29,016 bases of DNA from Bacteroidales bacterium (lineage in GTDB: Bacteria; Bacteroidota; Bacteroidia; Bacteroidales; UBA932). The notes beneath the pieces were generated by a model, which had not been told where the DNA came from, did no database searches, and saw only the letters and a program-made list of their open reading frames with translations. Shown one piece after another: positions 21,744 to 29,016 of this stretch; position 1 is the stretch's first letter, and each line of letters begins with the position of its first letter. The translations under genes were made by a program, and so were the position numbers. Location of the stretch: assembly GCA_017561265.1 (NCBI GenBank), contig JAFZDJ010000165.1, forward strand, positions 1 through 29,016. Reading direction: 5' to 3'.

Positions 21744-22922
21744 ATGAAAACGTACGATTTCGACAAGATAACAGAGAGAAAAGGCACAGGAGCCATCAAG
21801 ACCGATGCGCTTGGAAAGGTATACGGAAAGGATGACCTCATCCCTCTTTGGGTGGCGGACATGGACTTCGAGACACCGGACTTCATAGTAGAGGCATTGA
21901 AGAAAAGAATGGAACATCCGATATTCGGATACACAGCACTTCCGGAAAACTATTGGGAAACCGTAAGCAAGTGGATAGAAGATCGACACGGCTGGAAGAC
22001 TCAGTGCAGTTGGATGACCTTCATCCCCGGAATCGTCAAAGGGATAGGAATGGCGATCAACGCCCTGCTTGAAAAGGATGAAAAGGTCATAATCCAACCT
22101 CCTGTATACCACCCGTTCCGTCTCATCCCTCAAAAGAACGGAAGAGAAGTGGTTTTCAATCCTTTACGCCAGATGGAGGACGGTACATATGAGATGGATT
22201 TCGAGAATCTCGAAGCAGTATGCGATGAAAGATGCCGCATGCTCATCCTCTCGAACCCGCACAACCCGGCAGGCATAGTGTGGTCACGCGAGACACTGGA
22301 AAAACTTGCTGAATTCTGTCACTCACGGGGAATAATAGTCATCTCCGATGAAATCCACTGCGATATGGCACTTTTCGGCAACAAACATATTCCGTTTGCC
22401 AGCGTCTCGGAGAAGGCTGCTCAGTGCAGCATCACATTCGGAGCCCCATCAAAGACATTCAACATTGCAGGCATTGTAAGCTCTTATGCCATAGTTCCAG
22501 ATGAGAAGCTTCGCGAAAGATTCTTCAGATGGCTTGAAGCAAGCGAATTAAGCGCAGCTCATCTTTTTGCTCCGATCGCTACGATGGCAGCATTCAATCA
22601 TGGGGAAGAATGGAGGCAGCAGATGATCAGCTACATCGAAGGAAACATCAGATTCATAGAAGATTTCTGTGCGGAGAACCTGCCTCAGATAAAGCCTCTC
22701 AGACCTCAGGCCTCATTCCTGGTATGGCTTGACTGCCGCGGACTCGGACTGGGTCATGATGATCTCATCGATCTGTTCGTAAACAAAGCAGGACTCGCAC
22801 TGAACGATGGAGAAATGTTCAGTCCGGGCGGAGAAGGATTCATGAGACTGAACGTAGGTACATCAAGAAAAATTCTGGAGCAGGCAATGAACCGGCTCCA
22901 GATGACATATCCTAAGAAATAA
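21744..22922 (+). CDS. MalY/PatB-type PLP enzyme (probable cystathionine beta-lyase)
   Basis: 392 residues from the ATG at 21744 (a TTG three codons upstream is ignored). Family signatures are the N-terminal YDFDKITERKGTGAIK, PLWVADMDFETPD, IFGYTALPENYWETVSKW, LSNPHNPAGIVWSRE, ISDEIHCDMALFG and the PLP-binding Lys237 in GAPSKTFNIAG. This fold-type I group cleaves cystathionine or cysteine (C-S beta-lyase), making homocysteine for methionine, or releasing sulfide; some members aminotransfer. It is monocistronic, divergent from the SGNH hydrolase, and ends 5 nt before the convergent 74-residue gene. The exact substrate is not determinable from sequence. Confidence 0.92.
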   Translation: MKTYDFDKITERKGTGAIKTDALGKVYGKDDLIPLWVADMDFETPDFIVEALKKRMEHPIFGYTALPENYWETVSKWIEDRHGWKTQCSWMTFIPGIVKGIGMAINALLEKDEKVIIQPPVYHPFRLIPQKNGREVVFNPLRQMEDGTYEMDFENLEAVCDERCRMLILSNPHNPAGIVWSRETLEKLAEFCHSRGIIVISDEIHCDMALFGNKHIPFASVSEKAAQCSITFGAPSKTFNIAGIVSSYAIVPDEKLRERFFRWLEASELSAAHLFAPIATMAAFNHGEEWRQQMISYIEGNIRFIEDFCAENLPQIKPLRPQASFLVWLDCRGLGLGHDDLIDLFVNKAGLALNDGEMFSPGGEGFMRLNVGTSRKILEQAMNRLQMTYPKK

Positions 22923-22927
22923 GCTCC

Positions 22928-23152
22928 TTACGCAACAACGGCAAAGTCTCTTGCATGAGGAGCGACACCCTCCATGCCGCACATTATCATCTCCTCATAC
23001 AGATGGAATTCAGGAGATGCAATCTCCTCATATATCCTATCTTCGTCAAAATCATCAATCCAGGCTTCTGTGTCAAGTCTCTGACGAGTTTCGTCAACAG
23101 CCTTTGAAGGATCGGCAAGGTAAGTTTCGATGAATGTACGCATGGCAGTCAT
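22928..23152 (-). CDS. Small acidic protein of unknown function
   Basis: 74 residues: MTAMRTFIETYLADPSK and onward, acidic, helical, ending HARDFAVVA, with no signal peptide or motif I recognise. Two early Mets (codons 1 and 4) are possible starts. It ends 5 nt from the lyase gene, tail to tail, and is preceded by an AT-rich 81-bp gap with TTCATA...TATGAA (23163-23180), which looks like a small operator palindrome. Coding is supported mainly by tidy packing between neighbours and balanced composition; it could still be spurious. Confidence 0.5.
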   Translation of the reverse strand: MTAMRTFIETYLADPSKAVDETRQRLDTEAWIDDFDEDRIYEEIASPEFHLYEEMIMCGMEGVAPHARDFAVVA

Positions 23153-23206
23153 TGTTTAAAGGTTCATATAATTCTATGAACGGCAAAATCAAACTGCGCG
23201 CCAAAC

Positions 23207-23239
23207 TTTACAATTACTGTAATATTTTTACAATTATTG
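23207..23239. repeat. Two 13-bp direct repeats, 20 bp apart
   Basis: TTTACAATTA(C/T)TG occurs at 23207-23219 and 23227-23239, a two-turn helical spacing that would suit a dimeric regulator. The second copy overlaps the stop of the thioredoxin gene; the pair lies upstream of the 74-residue gene. Confidence 0.4.
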
Positions 23240-24718
23240 CAAAGTAATATATCGATGTGTTATAAGTCCCTGACGGTCGGTCTCTATGACGAAAGGCAAG
23301 GTAGAGAGATCGAAAGCACCGAAGAGACGGTCTGCAAGAGATGGATCGGAAGACATTATCCTGTCCACATTCACCAGAAGCACGCGGACATCGCTGTCAG
23401 ACTCAGCCAGTCTACGCGCTGCATCCTTCTCAGCATCGCATATATGACATCCTTCCGTGTAGAATATGATGATGTTTCTTTTTCCATGAAGTCTGTCCAG
23501 ACGGAACTTTCCCTTACGGCTTCCGCTACGCCTCACCTGCTCTGACGGAACCTTGATGGCCGCAATCTTCGTTCCGGGCTCAGCCTTGTCCAGGAGTTCA
23601 TCCATGAACTGAGCCATTCCTATGACCTTCAGAGAATCATCGGCAGAACGCCAGACATCATTTCTTGACAGAATCTTTTCATCTATCAGGTATGCCATAC
23701 CTTCCTTGAAGGCCTCTCCCTGCTGCGCAGAGAGATAGTAAAGAAGATCTCCTGTCAGCTGTCTGAACATTACAGTGTCAGATGCACCCAAGGTGGAAGA
23801 CTCCACATAATCTGCAATTCTCCTGACATCTTCTTCAGTCGGAATTCCACCATCTCCAAGAAAAACCTGGTCATAAAGAGCTACAGACTCATCACCTCCA
23901 TAATTCAGTTCGACCTCGTCAAAGATTGTGTGCAATAGGGCTGAAAGGCTCTTTGTATCAAGCCCCCTTCCGACAATGACTCCATCCGGACTGACCAGGA
24001 ACATCCTGGGTGTCTGAATCACACCATATTTATGCTGGAAATCCGATGCCATCGAAGGATCCCATAGATGCGTAAAGCCCGGATTGCCCGAATCGGTAAC
24101 GAATCTTTCCGCTACATATTCTTCCCATGCCTTGCGGTCATCACCTGCATAAATGGCATGATATTCCACAGGAAAGGACTCGACTGCCACATGATTACGC
24201 AGAAGAATGGTCTCCACCTTGCATTTCGAACAGGCTGTATCATAGAAGAAAAGGACATGGTACTTTCCCGGCTTTCCTGACGTAAACAATTCTTTCACAG
24301 ACCCATCCATGGCTTCCATCACAAGAGAAGGGGCTTCCTTGCCTATCAGCGAACTGCGGTTGAATTCTGCAAACATCCTTGCATTAAGAAAATCCACCTC
24401 ACTGTCCATCCTGACCTTACCGTCGCTGAACCATCTGTCAAATACATGGACAGCTACATTTTCCGCACCCATGACAGGAGAATCGACATAGTGTCCGTAT
24501 ATTTCGTTCGCGACAAGATTACGTATGAGGGAATCCGGAGAAAGCTCTATCATGAAATCGGCCTCAGCCATCTGCGTCTCCAGACTTTCATATTTAAGAG
24601 CATCAAAATATTCCTTCACTTTGGAAGATAATGATGCTTCAGTCAACGAATCAAGCTGCTGTGCTCCACAAACAAAGAAGAACAGCAGGAAAGATATGAC
24701 TGATATTATCTTTTTCAT
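23234..24718 (-). CDS. Periplasmic protein with two thioredoxin-like domains (DUF5106/TlpA-like N-terminus)
   Basis: 494 residues from the ATG at 24718; the 43-codon upstream extension translates a palindromic repeat and is rejected. The signal peptide is about 1-19 (ending CGAQ). An alpha-helical N-terminal region (about 25-125) resembles the DUF5106 domain that precedes many Bacteroidota TlpA-like proteins. The first thioredoxin fold has FFYDTACSKCKVE (CSKC 163-166) and a cis-Pro in VIQTPRMFLV. After a helical spacer, the second has FYTEGCHICDAEK (CHIC 424-427) and cis-Pro475 in STLPF. Two complete CxxC sites suggest intramolecular disulfide relay or reductant transfer in the periplasm. It follows coaD in the lon-ung-coaD run. 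Confidence 0.88.
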   Translation of the reverse strand: MKKIISVISFLLFFFVCGAQQLDSLTEASLSSKVKEYFDALKYESLETQMAEADFMIELSPDSLIRNLVANEIYGHYVDSPVMGAENVAVHVFDRWFSDGKVRMDSEVDFLNARMFAEFNRSSLIGKEAPSLVMEAMDGSVKELFTSGKPGKYHVLFFYDTACSKCKVETILLRNHVAVESFPVEYHAIYAGDDRKAWEEYVAERFVTDSGNPGFTHLWDPSMASDFQHKYGVIQTPRMFLVSPDGVIVGRGLDTKSLSALLHTIFDEVELNYGGDESVALYDQVFLGDGGIPTEEDVRRIADYVESSTLGASDTVMFRQLTGDLLYYLSAQQGEAFKEGMAYLIDEKILSRNDVWRSADDSLKVIGMAQFMDELLDKAEPGTKIAAIKVPSEQVRRSGSRKGKFRLDRLHGKRNIIIFYTEGCHICDAEKDAARRLAESDSDVRVLLVNVDRIMSSDPSLADRLFGAFDLSTLPFVIETDRQGLITHRYITLQ

Positions 24719-24771
24719 AATTGAACAAGATCCCTCGATTACACTCGGGATGACAGAATTATAATTGAACA
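24717..24771. repeat. Small palindromic repeat, copy B, flanked by 11-bp direct repeats
   Basis: ATCCCTCGA...CTCGGGATGACA (24730-24756; arms ATCCC/GGGAT) lies between two exact copies of ATAATTGAACA, at 24717-24727 and 24761-24771. The left copy overlaps the thioredoxin start codon and the right one the coaD 3' end, so the whole intergenic gap is repeat plus flanks. It resembles an insertion with target duplication. Confidence 0.75.
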
Positions 24772-25217
24772 CCTTCAGGTACGAAGAGCAACGTATCTCC
24801 TCCATGCTTGAGAAGATCGCGCACCGCTGTCGAAGATATATGCGCAAACTCCTGAGCTGTAGGTATTATGATGGTCTCGATGTCCGGTGCAAGCTTTCTG
24901 TTTGCATCTGCAATGGATCTCTCGGTCTCGAAATCTATCATGTTACGCACTCCCCTGACAATATGTCGGATGCCCAGCTCGCGACATTTATCTATAGTCA
25001 GATTGTCATACTGAATGATGCTCACACCTTCCAGACCTTCAGTAGCCTGCCTGATGATATCGATTCTCTTTTCATTAGGGAAGAATCCTCTCTTGTCTAT
25101 ATTCACGCCGACAGCAACGACAACTTCGTCGAACATGGTCAACGCTCTCTTGAGGATGTTCAAGTGTCCTGCTGTAAAAGGATCGAATGATCCCGGAAAC
25201 AATGCTTTTCTTTTCAT
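24759..25217 (-). CDS. coaD: Phosphopantetheine adenylyltransferase
   Basis: 152 residues from the ATG at 25217. A 17-codon upstream extension reads through a REP-like palindrome and is rejected. The nucleotidyltransferase start is KALFPGSFDPFTAGHLNIL, with the T-x-G-H site (T15, H18) that binds ATP, and the C-terminal ISSTAVRDL motif. NLTIDKC and VRGVRNMIDFETE are CoaD-specific. It adenylates 4'-phosphopantetheine in CoA synthesis. It lies 82 nt downstream of ung, the gap being largely REP-like sequence, and 40 nt upstream of the thioredoxin gene. Confidence 0.97.
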   Translation of the reverse strand: MKRKALFPGSFDPFTAGHLNILKRALTMFDEVVVAVGVNIDKRGFFPNEKRIDIIRQATEGLEGVSIIQYDNLTIDKCRELGIRHIVRGVRNMIDFETERSIADANRKLAPDIETIIIPTAQEFAHISSTAVRDLLKHGGDTLLFVPEGVQL

Positions 25218-25226
25218 TTTCAACAA

Positions 25227-25267
25227 CTTACGCTGAATCGCCTGCTCCATCTGCCGCAGGCGTTTCA
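25227..25267. repeat. REP-like palindrome, copy 2 (ung-coaD gap)
   Basis: TGAATCGCCTGC (25234-25245) and GCAGGCGTTTCA (25256-25267) form a 12-bp stem with one mismatch and loop TCCATCTGCC. It matches copy 1 at 17010-17057 across CTTAC, the stem and all but one loop base. It starts 10 bp upstream of the coaD start codon. Confidence 0.88.
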
Positions 25268-25299
25268 CAATAACTCATTATTAATCAAACCCTTAGCAG

Positions 25300-25968
25300 C
25301 TACAACGTCCAATCTATAGGCAACCTGCCGGAGGCCGTGAGCAGATTGTTAGTCTGCGAGAAATGTCTGCACCCGAAAAATGCGCCACGAGCCAGAGGAG
25401 AAGGATGGGCAGCTTCAAGCACATGATGTCTTGAACGGTCAATCAGATCTCTCTTGCTGCGCGCAAAATTACCCCATAAAAGGAAGACCACTCCCGTGCA
25501 ATTATCTGATATACATCTGATTACAGCATCTGTGAATTCTTCCCATCCGATCTTGCTATGAGATGCAGCCTCGCCGCTGCGGACAGTGAGAACAGCATTA
25601 AGCAGCAGTACACCCTGGCGTGCCCATTTTTCCAGATTCGGATATCCGCTCATCCGTATGCCGAGATCCGATTCTATCTCCTTGAAGATGTTCTTCAAAG
25701 AAGGAGGCGCCGGCATATTATCCGGGACAGAGAATGACAGACCATGAGCCTGTCCCTGACCGTGATAAGGATCCTGCCCGAGAATGACGACCTTGACCTG
25801 ATCGACAGGGGTCAGGTCGAAGGCACGGAATATCTGGCTGCCGGGTGGAAATATCTTCTTTCCCTGAGCCTTTTCCTCATGAAGAAAACGCACCAGCGAT
25901 GCGAAATATGGTTTTTCAAATTCGCCCGCCAATGCGTTTTTCCAAGTCTGTTCTATGCGTACTTCCAT
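25300..25968 (-). CDS. ung: Uracil-DNA glycosylase (family 1)
   Basis: 222 residues, standard length. The water-activating loop is GQDPYHG (64-70, Asp66). AHGLSFSVP and LLLNAVLTVR follow; the Leu-intercalation loop is HPSPLA (188-193, His188), and LLWGNFA is the uracil-recognition Asn region. It excises uracil from DNA to start base-excision repair. Its ATG shares one base with the lon stop codon (TGATG), so the two are translationally coupled. Confidence 0.98.
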   Translation of the reverse strand: MEVRIEQTWKNALAGEFEKPYFASLVRFLHEEKAQGKKIFPPGSQIFRAFDLTPVDQVKVVILGQDPYHGQGQAHGLSFSVPDNMPAPPSLKNIFKEIESDLGIRMSGYPNLEKWARQGVLLLNAVLTVRSGEAASHSKIGWEEFTDAVIRCISDNCTGVVFLLWGNFARSKRDLIDRSRHHVLEAAHPSPLARGAFFGCRHFSQTNNLLTASGRLPIDWTL

Positions 25969-28367
25969 CAGAATATAAAGTCTATCACATCTTTTATGTC
26001 CTTGACATAGACAAAGGTAAGACCTTTTATGTAAATTTCCTTTATATCTTCCACATCTTTTCTGTTTTCCTCCGAAATCACGATAGTATGGATGCCGGAT
26101 CTCTTCGCAGCCAGAATCTTTTCCTTGATGCCGCCGACAGGAAGTACACGTCCTCTCAAGGTCATTTCTCCGGTCATGGCAATACCGCTCTTGACTTTCT
26201 TTCCGCGATATGCAGACACCATCGAACTCACCATGGTGATACCTGCAGAAGGGCCATCCTTTGGTACAGCACCCTCAGGTACATGCACATGAATATCCTT
26301 CTCGGCGAACTCCTCGTATGACAGCCCGGTCAGTTCCGGATGCGCCTTGATGTACTGGTATGCGATCTGAGCAGATTCCTTCATGACGTCACCGAGATTT
26401 CCGGTCATGGACAGATTGCCCTTTCCCTTGCTCACCGAGCTCTCGATGAACAGAATCTCACCTCCCATCGCAGTCCATGCGAGACCTGTAACGACTCCCG
26501 GAGCCTCATTTCCCTTCTGCATGTCATGGGAATTGGTAGGCAGGCCGAGATATTCGCGGAGATGTTCCTTCTTTATAGATGCAGGATATTCTTCCTCAAG
26601 GGCTATCTTCTTGGCTGTCACGCGGGCAACCTTGGCAATCTGCTTCTCAAGTCCACGCACTCCTGACTCATGAGTATACTCATCAATTATCTTTGTTATC
26701 GCGCTCTTGTCAAACTTAAGCTGACCCTTCTGGAGTCCATGCTCCTCAAGCTGCTTCGGCACAAGATAGTTCTTGGCAATCTCATACTTCTCCTCGGCAA
26801 GATATCCGCTGACATTGATCATCTCCATACGGTCCTTGAGCGCCGGCTGGATGGTGTCGATGTTGTTGGCAGTAGTGATGAAGAGCACATTCGAGAGGTC
26901 ATAATCGATGTCCAGATAATTATCATGGAAAGCCGTATTCTGCTCAGGATCAAGGGCTTCAAGAAGAGCAGAAGATGGATCTCCCTTTATATCCTTGGTA
27001 AGCTTGTCCACCTCATCAAGAACGATTACAGGATTGGATGTACCGGCACGGTTGATACCGTTGAGTATTCTTCCCGGCAATGCTCCTACATAGGTCTTTC
27101 TATGACCACGGATCTCCGACTCGTCGTGGAGACCTCCGAGGGCTATACGTACATACTTACGTCCAAGAGCTCTGGCCACGGACTTTCCGAGACTTGTCTT
27201 TCCCACTCCCGGAGGGCCGTAGAGGCACAGAATCGGAGATTTCATATCTCCCTTAAGCTTAAGCACGGCAAGATATTCTATGATTCTGTCCTTGACCTTA
27301 TCCAGACCATAATGATCCTCATCTAGAACCTTCTGGGCATTCTTAAGGTCGAGATTGTCGTTGGACATCTCACCCCATGGAAGATCCAGCATGAACTGGA
27401 TGTAATTGTACTGTATGCTGTAGTCCGGAGAACTAGGATTGTATCTCTCGAGCTTGGCCATCTCCTTATCGAAGATTTCCTGTACCGATGCCGGCCACAA
27501 CTTCTCCTCCGCACGTGCACGAAGCTGGGCGAACTCCTCAACATCGTCCATGCCTAGCTCCTCCTGAATGGTCTTCAGCTGATTGTTCAGGAAGTATTCC
27601 CTCTGCTGCTGATCGATCTCGGTCTTTACCTTCTGATTGATCTCCTGCTTGATCTTCTGAAGCTCAAGCTGTGTATCAAGTACTGACAGAAGCTTCATTG
27701 CACGGGCTCTGAGATCGCCGTACTGAAGAAGCTCCACCTTGTCCATGAAGTTCTCGACTTCTATGGTGGTTGCGATGAAGTTCACAAGGAATGCGAAATT
27801 ATCGATAGCCTTGAGAGCACCGGCAGCTTCACGAGGCACAAATGAAGACGAACGGATGATGGATGCCGCCTTTTCCTTCAGCGACTCCGCAATCATCCTT
27901 ACCTTCACATCAACTTCCGGAACGATATCTTCAAGATATCTCACACGACCAAGCATATATGGCTCATAATCAACCACCTGATCGATTTCAAACCTCTTAT
28001 ATCCCTGAAGTATCGCCGTAATCGTGCCATCCGGCATCTCCAGCGTCTTCACTATCTTGGCTACTGTACCGTACTGGTAAAGGTCCTGCTCGCGTGGATC
28101 CTCTACAGCTAGATCATTCTGAGGCACGGCACCGATGAATGCATTGTTCCTTTCTGCATCTTCTATCAGTCTGATGGACTTTTCCCTTCCTATTGTGATA
28201 GGATACACCGTTCCCGGAAAGAGAACAGCATTCCTGAGCGCAAGAATAGGAAGCGAATCCGGAAGCTGCGCATCATCTATCGTCATCATTCCTTCTCCCT
28301 GCATGACAGGGATGATGCTTACTTCAGCTCCACCGGCTGAAAAAATGTCGTTCATTATATCTTTCAT
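25968..28367 (-). CDS. lon: ATP-dependent protease Lon (LonA)
   Basis: 799 residues. The N-terminal substrate-binding LON domain is about 38-235, with a coiled coil at 235-275 (QQREYFLNNQLKTIQEELG). The AAA+ module has Walker A GPPGVGKT (384-391) and Walker B VIVLDEVDK (447-455). The protease domain has the Ser707-Lys750 dyad in KDGPSAG and GGIKEK. It degrades misfolded and regulatory proteins in the cytoplasm. The start is the ATG at 28367; a Met at codon 5 is also possible. It heads the lon-ung-coaD-thioredoxin run. A 15-bp palindrome lies 20 bp upstream of the start and may regulate it. Confidence 0.98.
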   Translation of the reverse strand: MKDIMNDIFSAGGAEVSIIPVMQGEGMMTIDDAQLPDSLPILALRNAVLFPGTVYPITIGREKSIRLIEDAERNNAFIGAVPQNDLAVEDPREQDLYQYGTVAKIVKTLEMPDGTITAILQGYKRFEIDQVVDYEPYMLGRVRYLEDIVPEVDVKVRMIAESLKEKAASIIRSSSFVPREAAGALKAIDNFAFLVNFIATTIEVENFMDKVELLQYGDLRARAMKLLSVLDTQLELQKIKQEINQKVKTEIDQQQREYFLNNQLKTIQEELGMDDVEEFAQLRARAEEKLWPASVQEIFDKEMAKLERYNPSSPDYSIQYNYIQFMLDLPWGEMSNDNLDLKNAQKVLDEDHYGLDKVKDRIIEYLAVLKLKGDMKSPILCLYGPPGVGKTSLGKSVARALGRKYVRIALGGLHDESEIRGHRKTYVGALPGRILNGINRAGTSNPVIVLDEVDKLTKDIKGDPSSALLEALDPEQNTAFHDNYLDIDYDLSNVLFITTANNIDTIQPALKDRMEMINVSGYLAEEKYEIAKNYLVPKQLEEHGLQKGQLKFDKSAITKIIDEYTHESGVRGLEKQIAKVARVTAKKIALEEEYPASIKKEHLREYLGLPTNSHDMQKGNEAPGVVTGLAWTAMGGEILFIESSVSKGKGNLSMTGNLGDVMKESAQIAYQYIKAHPELTGLSYEEFAEKDIHVHVPEGAVPKDGPSAGITMVSSMVSAYRGKKVKSGIAMTGEMTLRGRVLPVGGIKEKILAAKRSGIHTIVISEENRKDVEDIKEIYIKGLTFVYVKDIKDVIDFIF

Positions 28368-28386
28368 AAGTTCAAATTGTCAACAT

Positions 28387-28401
28387 CTGCCAAAATGGCA
28401 G
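28387..28401. promoter_or_regulatory. 15-bp palindrome upstream of lon
   Basis: CTGCCA-AAA-TGGCAG, 6-bp arms, 20-34 bp upstream of the lon start codon. The window's last bases (29004-29016, CTGCCATTTTAGC) match its reverse complement at 12 of the 13 visible positions. No TAnnTTTG element for lon was found in the 221-bp gap, which otherwise holds AT-rich sequence and the HU promoter. Confidence 0.45.
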
Positions 28402-28503
28402 TCTTCTCCTCAATAAATTTTCGTATATATATATGGTCAATCTCCATGCCAATATATTTTTTCACTTTGTTTATAAGTTTTTAGTTGAAATTTAAGCAGT
28501 TGA

Positions 28504-28535
28504 TTTGTCTAATTGAAAAATTCAGTCTATCTTTG
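28504..28535 (+). promoter_or_regulatory. HU promoter, Bacteroidota type (TTTG-N20-TATCTTTG)
   Basis: TTTG at 28504-28507, a 20-bp spacer and TATCTTTG at 28528-28535, the same geometry as the recA promoter. The leader to the HU start is about 48 nt. Confidence 0.85.
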
Positions 28536-28588
28536 CACGGATATATCGATATTTAGTATTTGATAAAATTAATAAAGTAAATAAAGTT

Positions 28589-28864
28589 ATGACAAAGGCA
28601 GAGATCGTAAACGAGGTTGCAAAGTCAACCGGTATTGAGAAGGCAACAGTGCAGATTGTTGTTGAATCATTCATGGAGAGCGTAAAGGGTTCTGTAGCAA
28701 AGGGTAACCCAGTATACCTCCGTGGATTCGGCAGCTTCATCATCAAGCATAGAGCTGAGAAGGCAGCAAGAAACATCACTAAGAACACTACAATGACTAT
28801 TCCTGCTCACAACATCCCAGCTTTCAAGCCAGCTAAGGTATTCGTTAACGAAGTAAAGAAGTAA
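28589..28864 (+). CDS. HU-family DNA-binding protein
   Basis: 91 residues, the usual HU length: MTKAEIVNEVAKSTGIEK, the central LRGFGSFIIKHRAEKAARN leading into the beta-arm, and the terminal IPAFKPAKVFVNEVK. The intercalating-Pro position is occupied differently from E. coli (arm reads NITKNTTMTIPAHN), as is usual in Bacteroidota. It binds and bends DNA as a dimer in the nucleoid. It has a strong promoter and a short gap (33 bp) to the downstream 30-residue peptide gene, so both are likely on one transcript. Confidence 0.97.
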   Translation: MTKAEIVNEVAKSTGIEKATVQIVVESFMESVKGSVAKGNPVYLRGFGSFIIKHRAEKAARNITKNTTMTIPAHNIPAFKPAKVFVNEVKK

Positions 28865-28897
28865 AATATCATATAATTATTTAAAAACCAAAGTATT

Positions 28898-28990
28898 ATG
28901 CCAAACGGAAAGAAGCATAAAAGGCATAAGATGGCAACGCACAAGCGCAAGAAGCGCCTGCGTAAGAACAGACACAAGAAGAGAAAGTAA
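28898..28990 (+). CDS. 30-residue basic peptide, AURKAIP1/COX24 (mS38-like) domain
   Basis: 30 codons from the ATG at 28898 to TAA at 28988: it begins MPNGKKHKRHKMATHKRKKR and ends LRKNRHKKRK, with 18 Lys/Arg residues. It is too short for most gene finders, but it matches the small COX24/AURKAIP1-type protein that follows HU in many Bacteroidota. The mitochondrial ribosomal protein mS38 and actinobacterial bS22 carry the same basic helix, so a ribosome-bound role is likely, though inferred. The 33-nt spacing after HU suggests shared expression. The composition alone would not prove coding; recognition of the family does. Confidence 0.88.
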   Translation: MPNGKKHKRHKMATHKRKKRLRKNRHKKRK

Positions 28991-29016
28991 TTTCTCACAG
29001 TGTCTGCCATTTTAGC

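Noticed and set aside
21671..21934. 88-codon extension upstream of the SGNH hydrolase
   Set aside because: It crosses the divergent promoter region and runs antisense into the lyase gene; the Met at 21670 begins a proper signal peptide.
24719..24847. 43-codon extension upstream of the double-thioredoxin protein
   Set aside because: Its codons translate the palindromic repeat (SVIPSVIEGS) and part of coaD; a good signal peptide starts at 24718.
28425..28436. TATATATATATA tract upstream of lon
   Set aside because: Simple AT-rich sequence in a long intergenic gap; no repeat family or promoter match, though a role as an UP-like element cannot be excluded.
1..29016. CRISPR arrays, tRNA or rRNA genes, transposases, phage genes
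   Set aside because: No regularly spaced repeats, no cloverleaf-like stretches and no such protein families were seen on either strand; all gaps are under 250 bp.

Overview
The window is a stretch of chromosome from a member of the Bacteroidota, most likely an uncultured or gut-type Bacteroidales. The signs are protein families largely restricted to that phylum (DUF4954, an N-succinylornithine-type carbamoyltransferase with its GNAT partner, DUF5106-like thioredoxin, the 30-residue COX24/mS38-like peptide after HU), promoters of the form TTTG-N20-TAnnTTTG instead of -35/-10, weak Shine-Dalgarno sequences and secretion signals ending in AQ. I cannot name the genus. No rRNA, tRNA, CRISPR array, IS element or phage gene was seen, and no gene-free stretch exceeds 300 bases.

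Layout. 1-471: 3' end of pyruvate phosphate dikinase and its terminator. 495-6419 (minus): a tightly coupled run rlmN > patatin/outer-membrane barrel > recX > DUF4954. 6420-8032 (plus): divergent recA with a good promoter, then a small lipoprotein. 8044-10463 (minus): an HhH (ComEA-like) membrane protein, rsmI and an acidic coiled-coil protein. 10544-11125: thymidine kinase. 11143-11778 (minus): an exported TSCPD protein and a small RHH-like protein. 11855-20586 (plus): a complete arginine operon, GNAT > argG > argC > argD > argF' > argB > argE > argH, preceded by a structured leader with a possible 11-codon leader peptide. 20579-22922: a secreted SGNH hydrolase (minus) divergent from a MalY/PatB-type lyase (plus). 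22928-28367 (minus): a 74-residue orphan, then lon > ung > coaD > double-thioredoxin protein in transcription order. 28504-28990 (plus): HU and the 30-residue ribosome-type peptide.

How the genes work together. The arginine genes cover every step from glutamate to arginine. The GNAT protein is the natural candidate for the first acylation. Residue Pro90 of the carbamoyltransferase predicts N-succinylated rather than N-acetylated intermediates. recA and recX sit 3.6 kb apart on opposite strands, and the shared upstream region of recA and the recX-containing operon holds a perfect 17-bp palindrome.

The most striking observation is that the arginine operon is loaded with palindromic DNA. Two copies of one GC-rich composite palindrome (an outer stem enclosing two C-rich/G-rich hairpins) lie in frame inside argC and argE. 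They are read in different codon phases, yet remain open and lengthen both enzymes by about 35-40 residues. ArgB has a separate Cys-rich insertion. The argF'-argB, argB-argE and argE-argH junctions each carry a different small palindrome, and two of these recur elsewhere in the window (coaD-ung and trx-coaD gaps). This resembles the coding-region palindromic elements of Rickettsia; I know of no named Bacteroidota counterpart.
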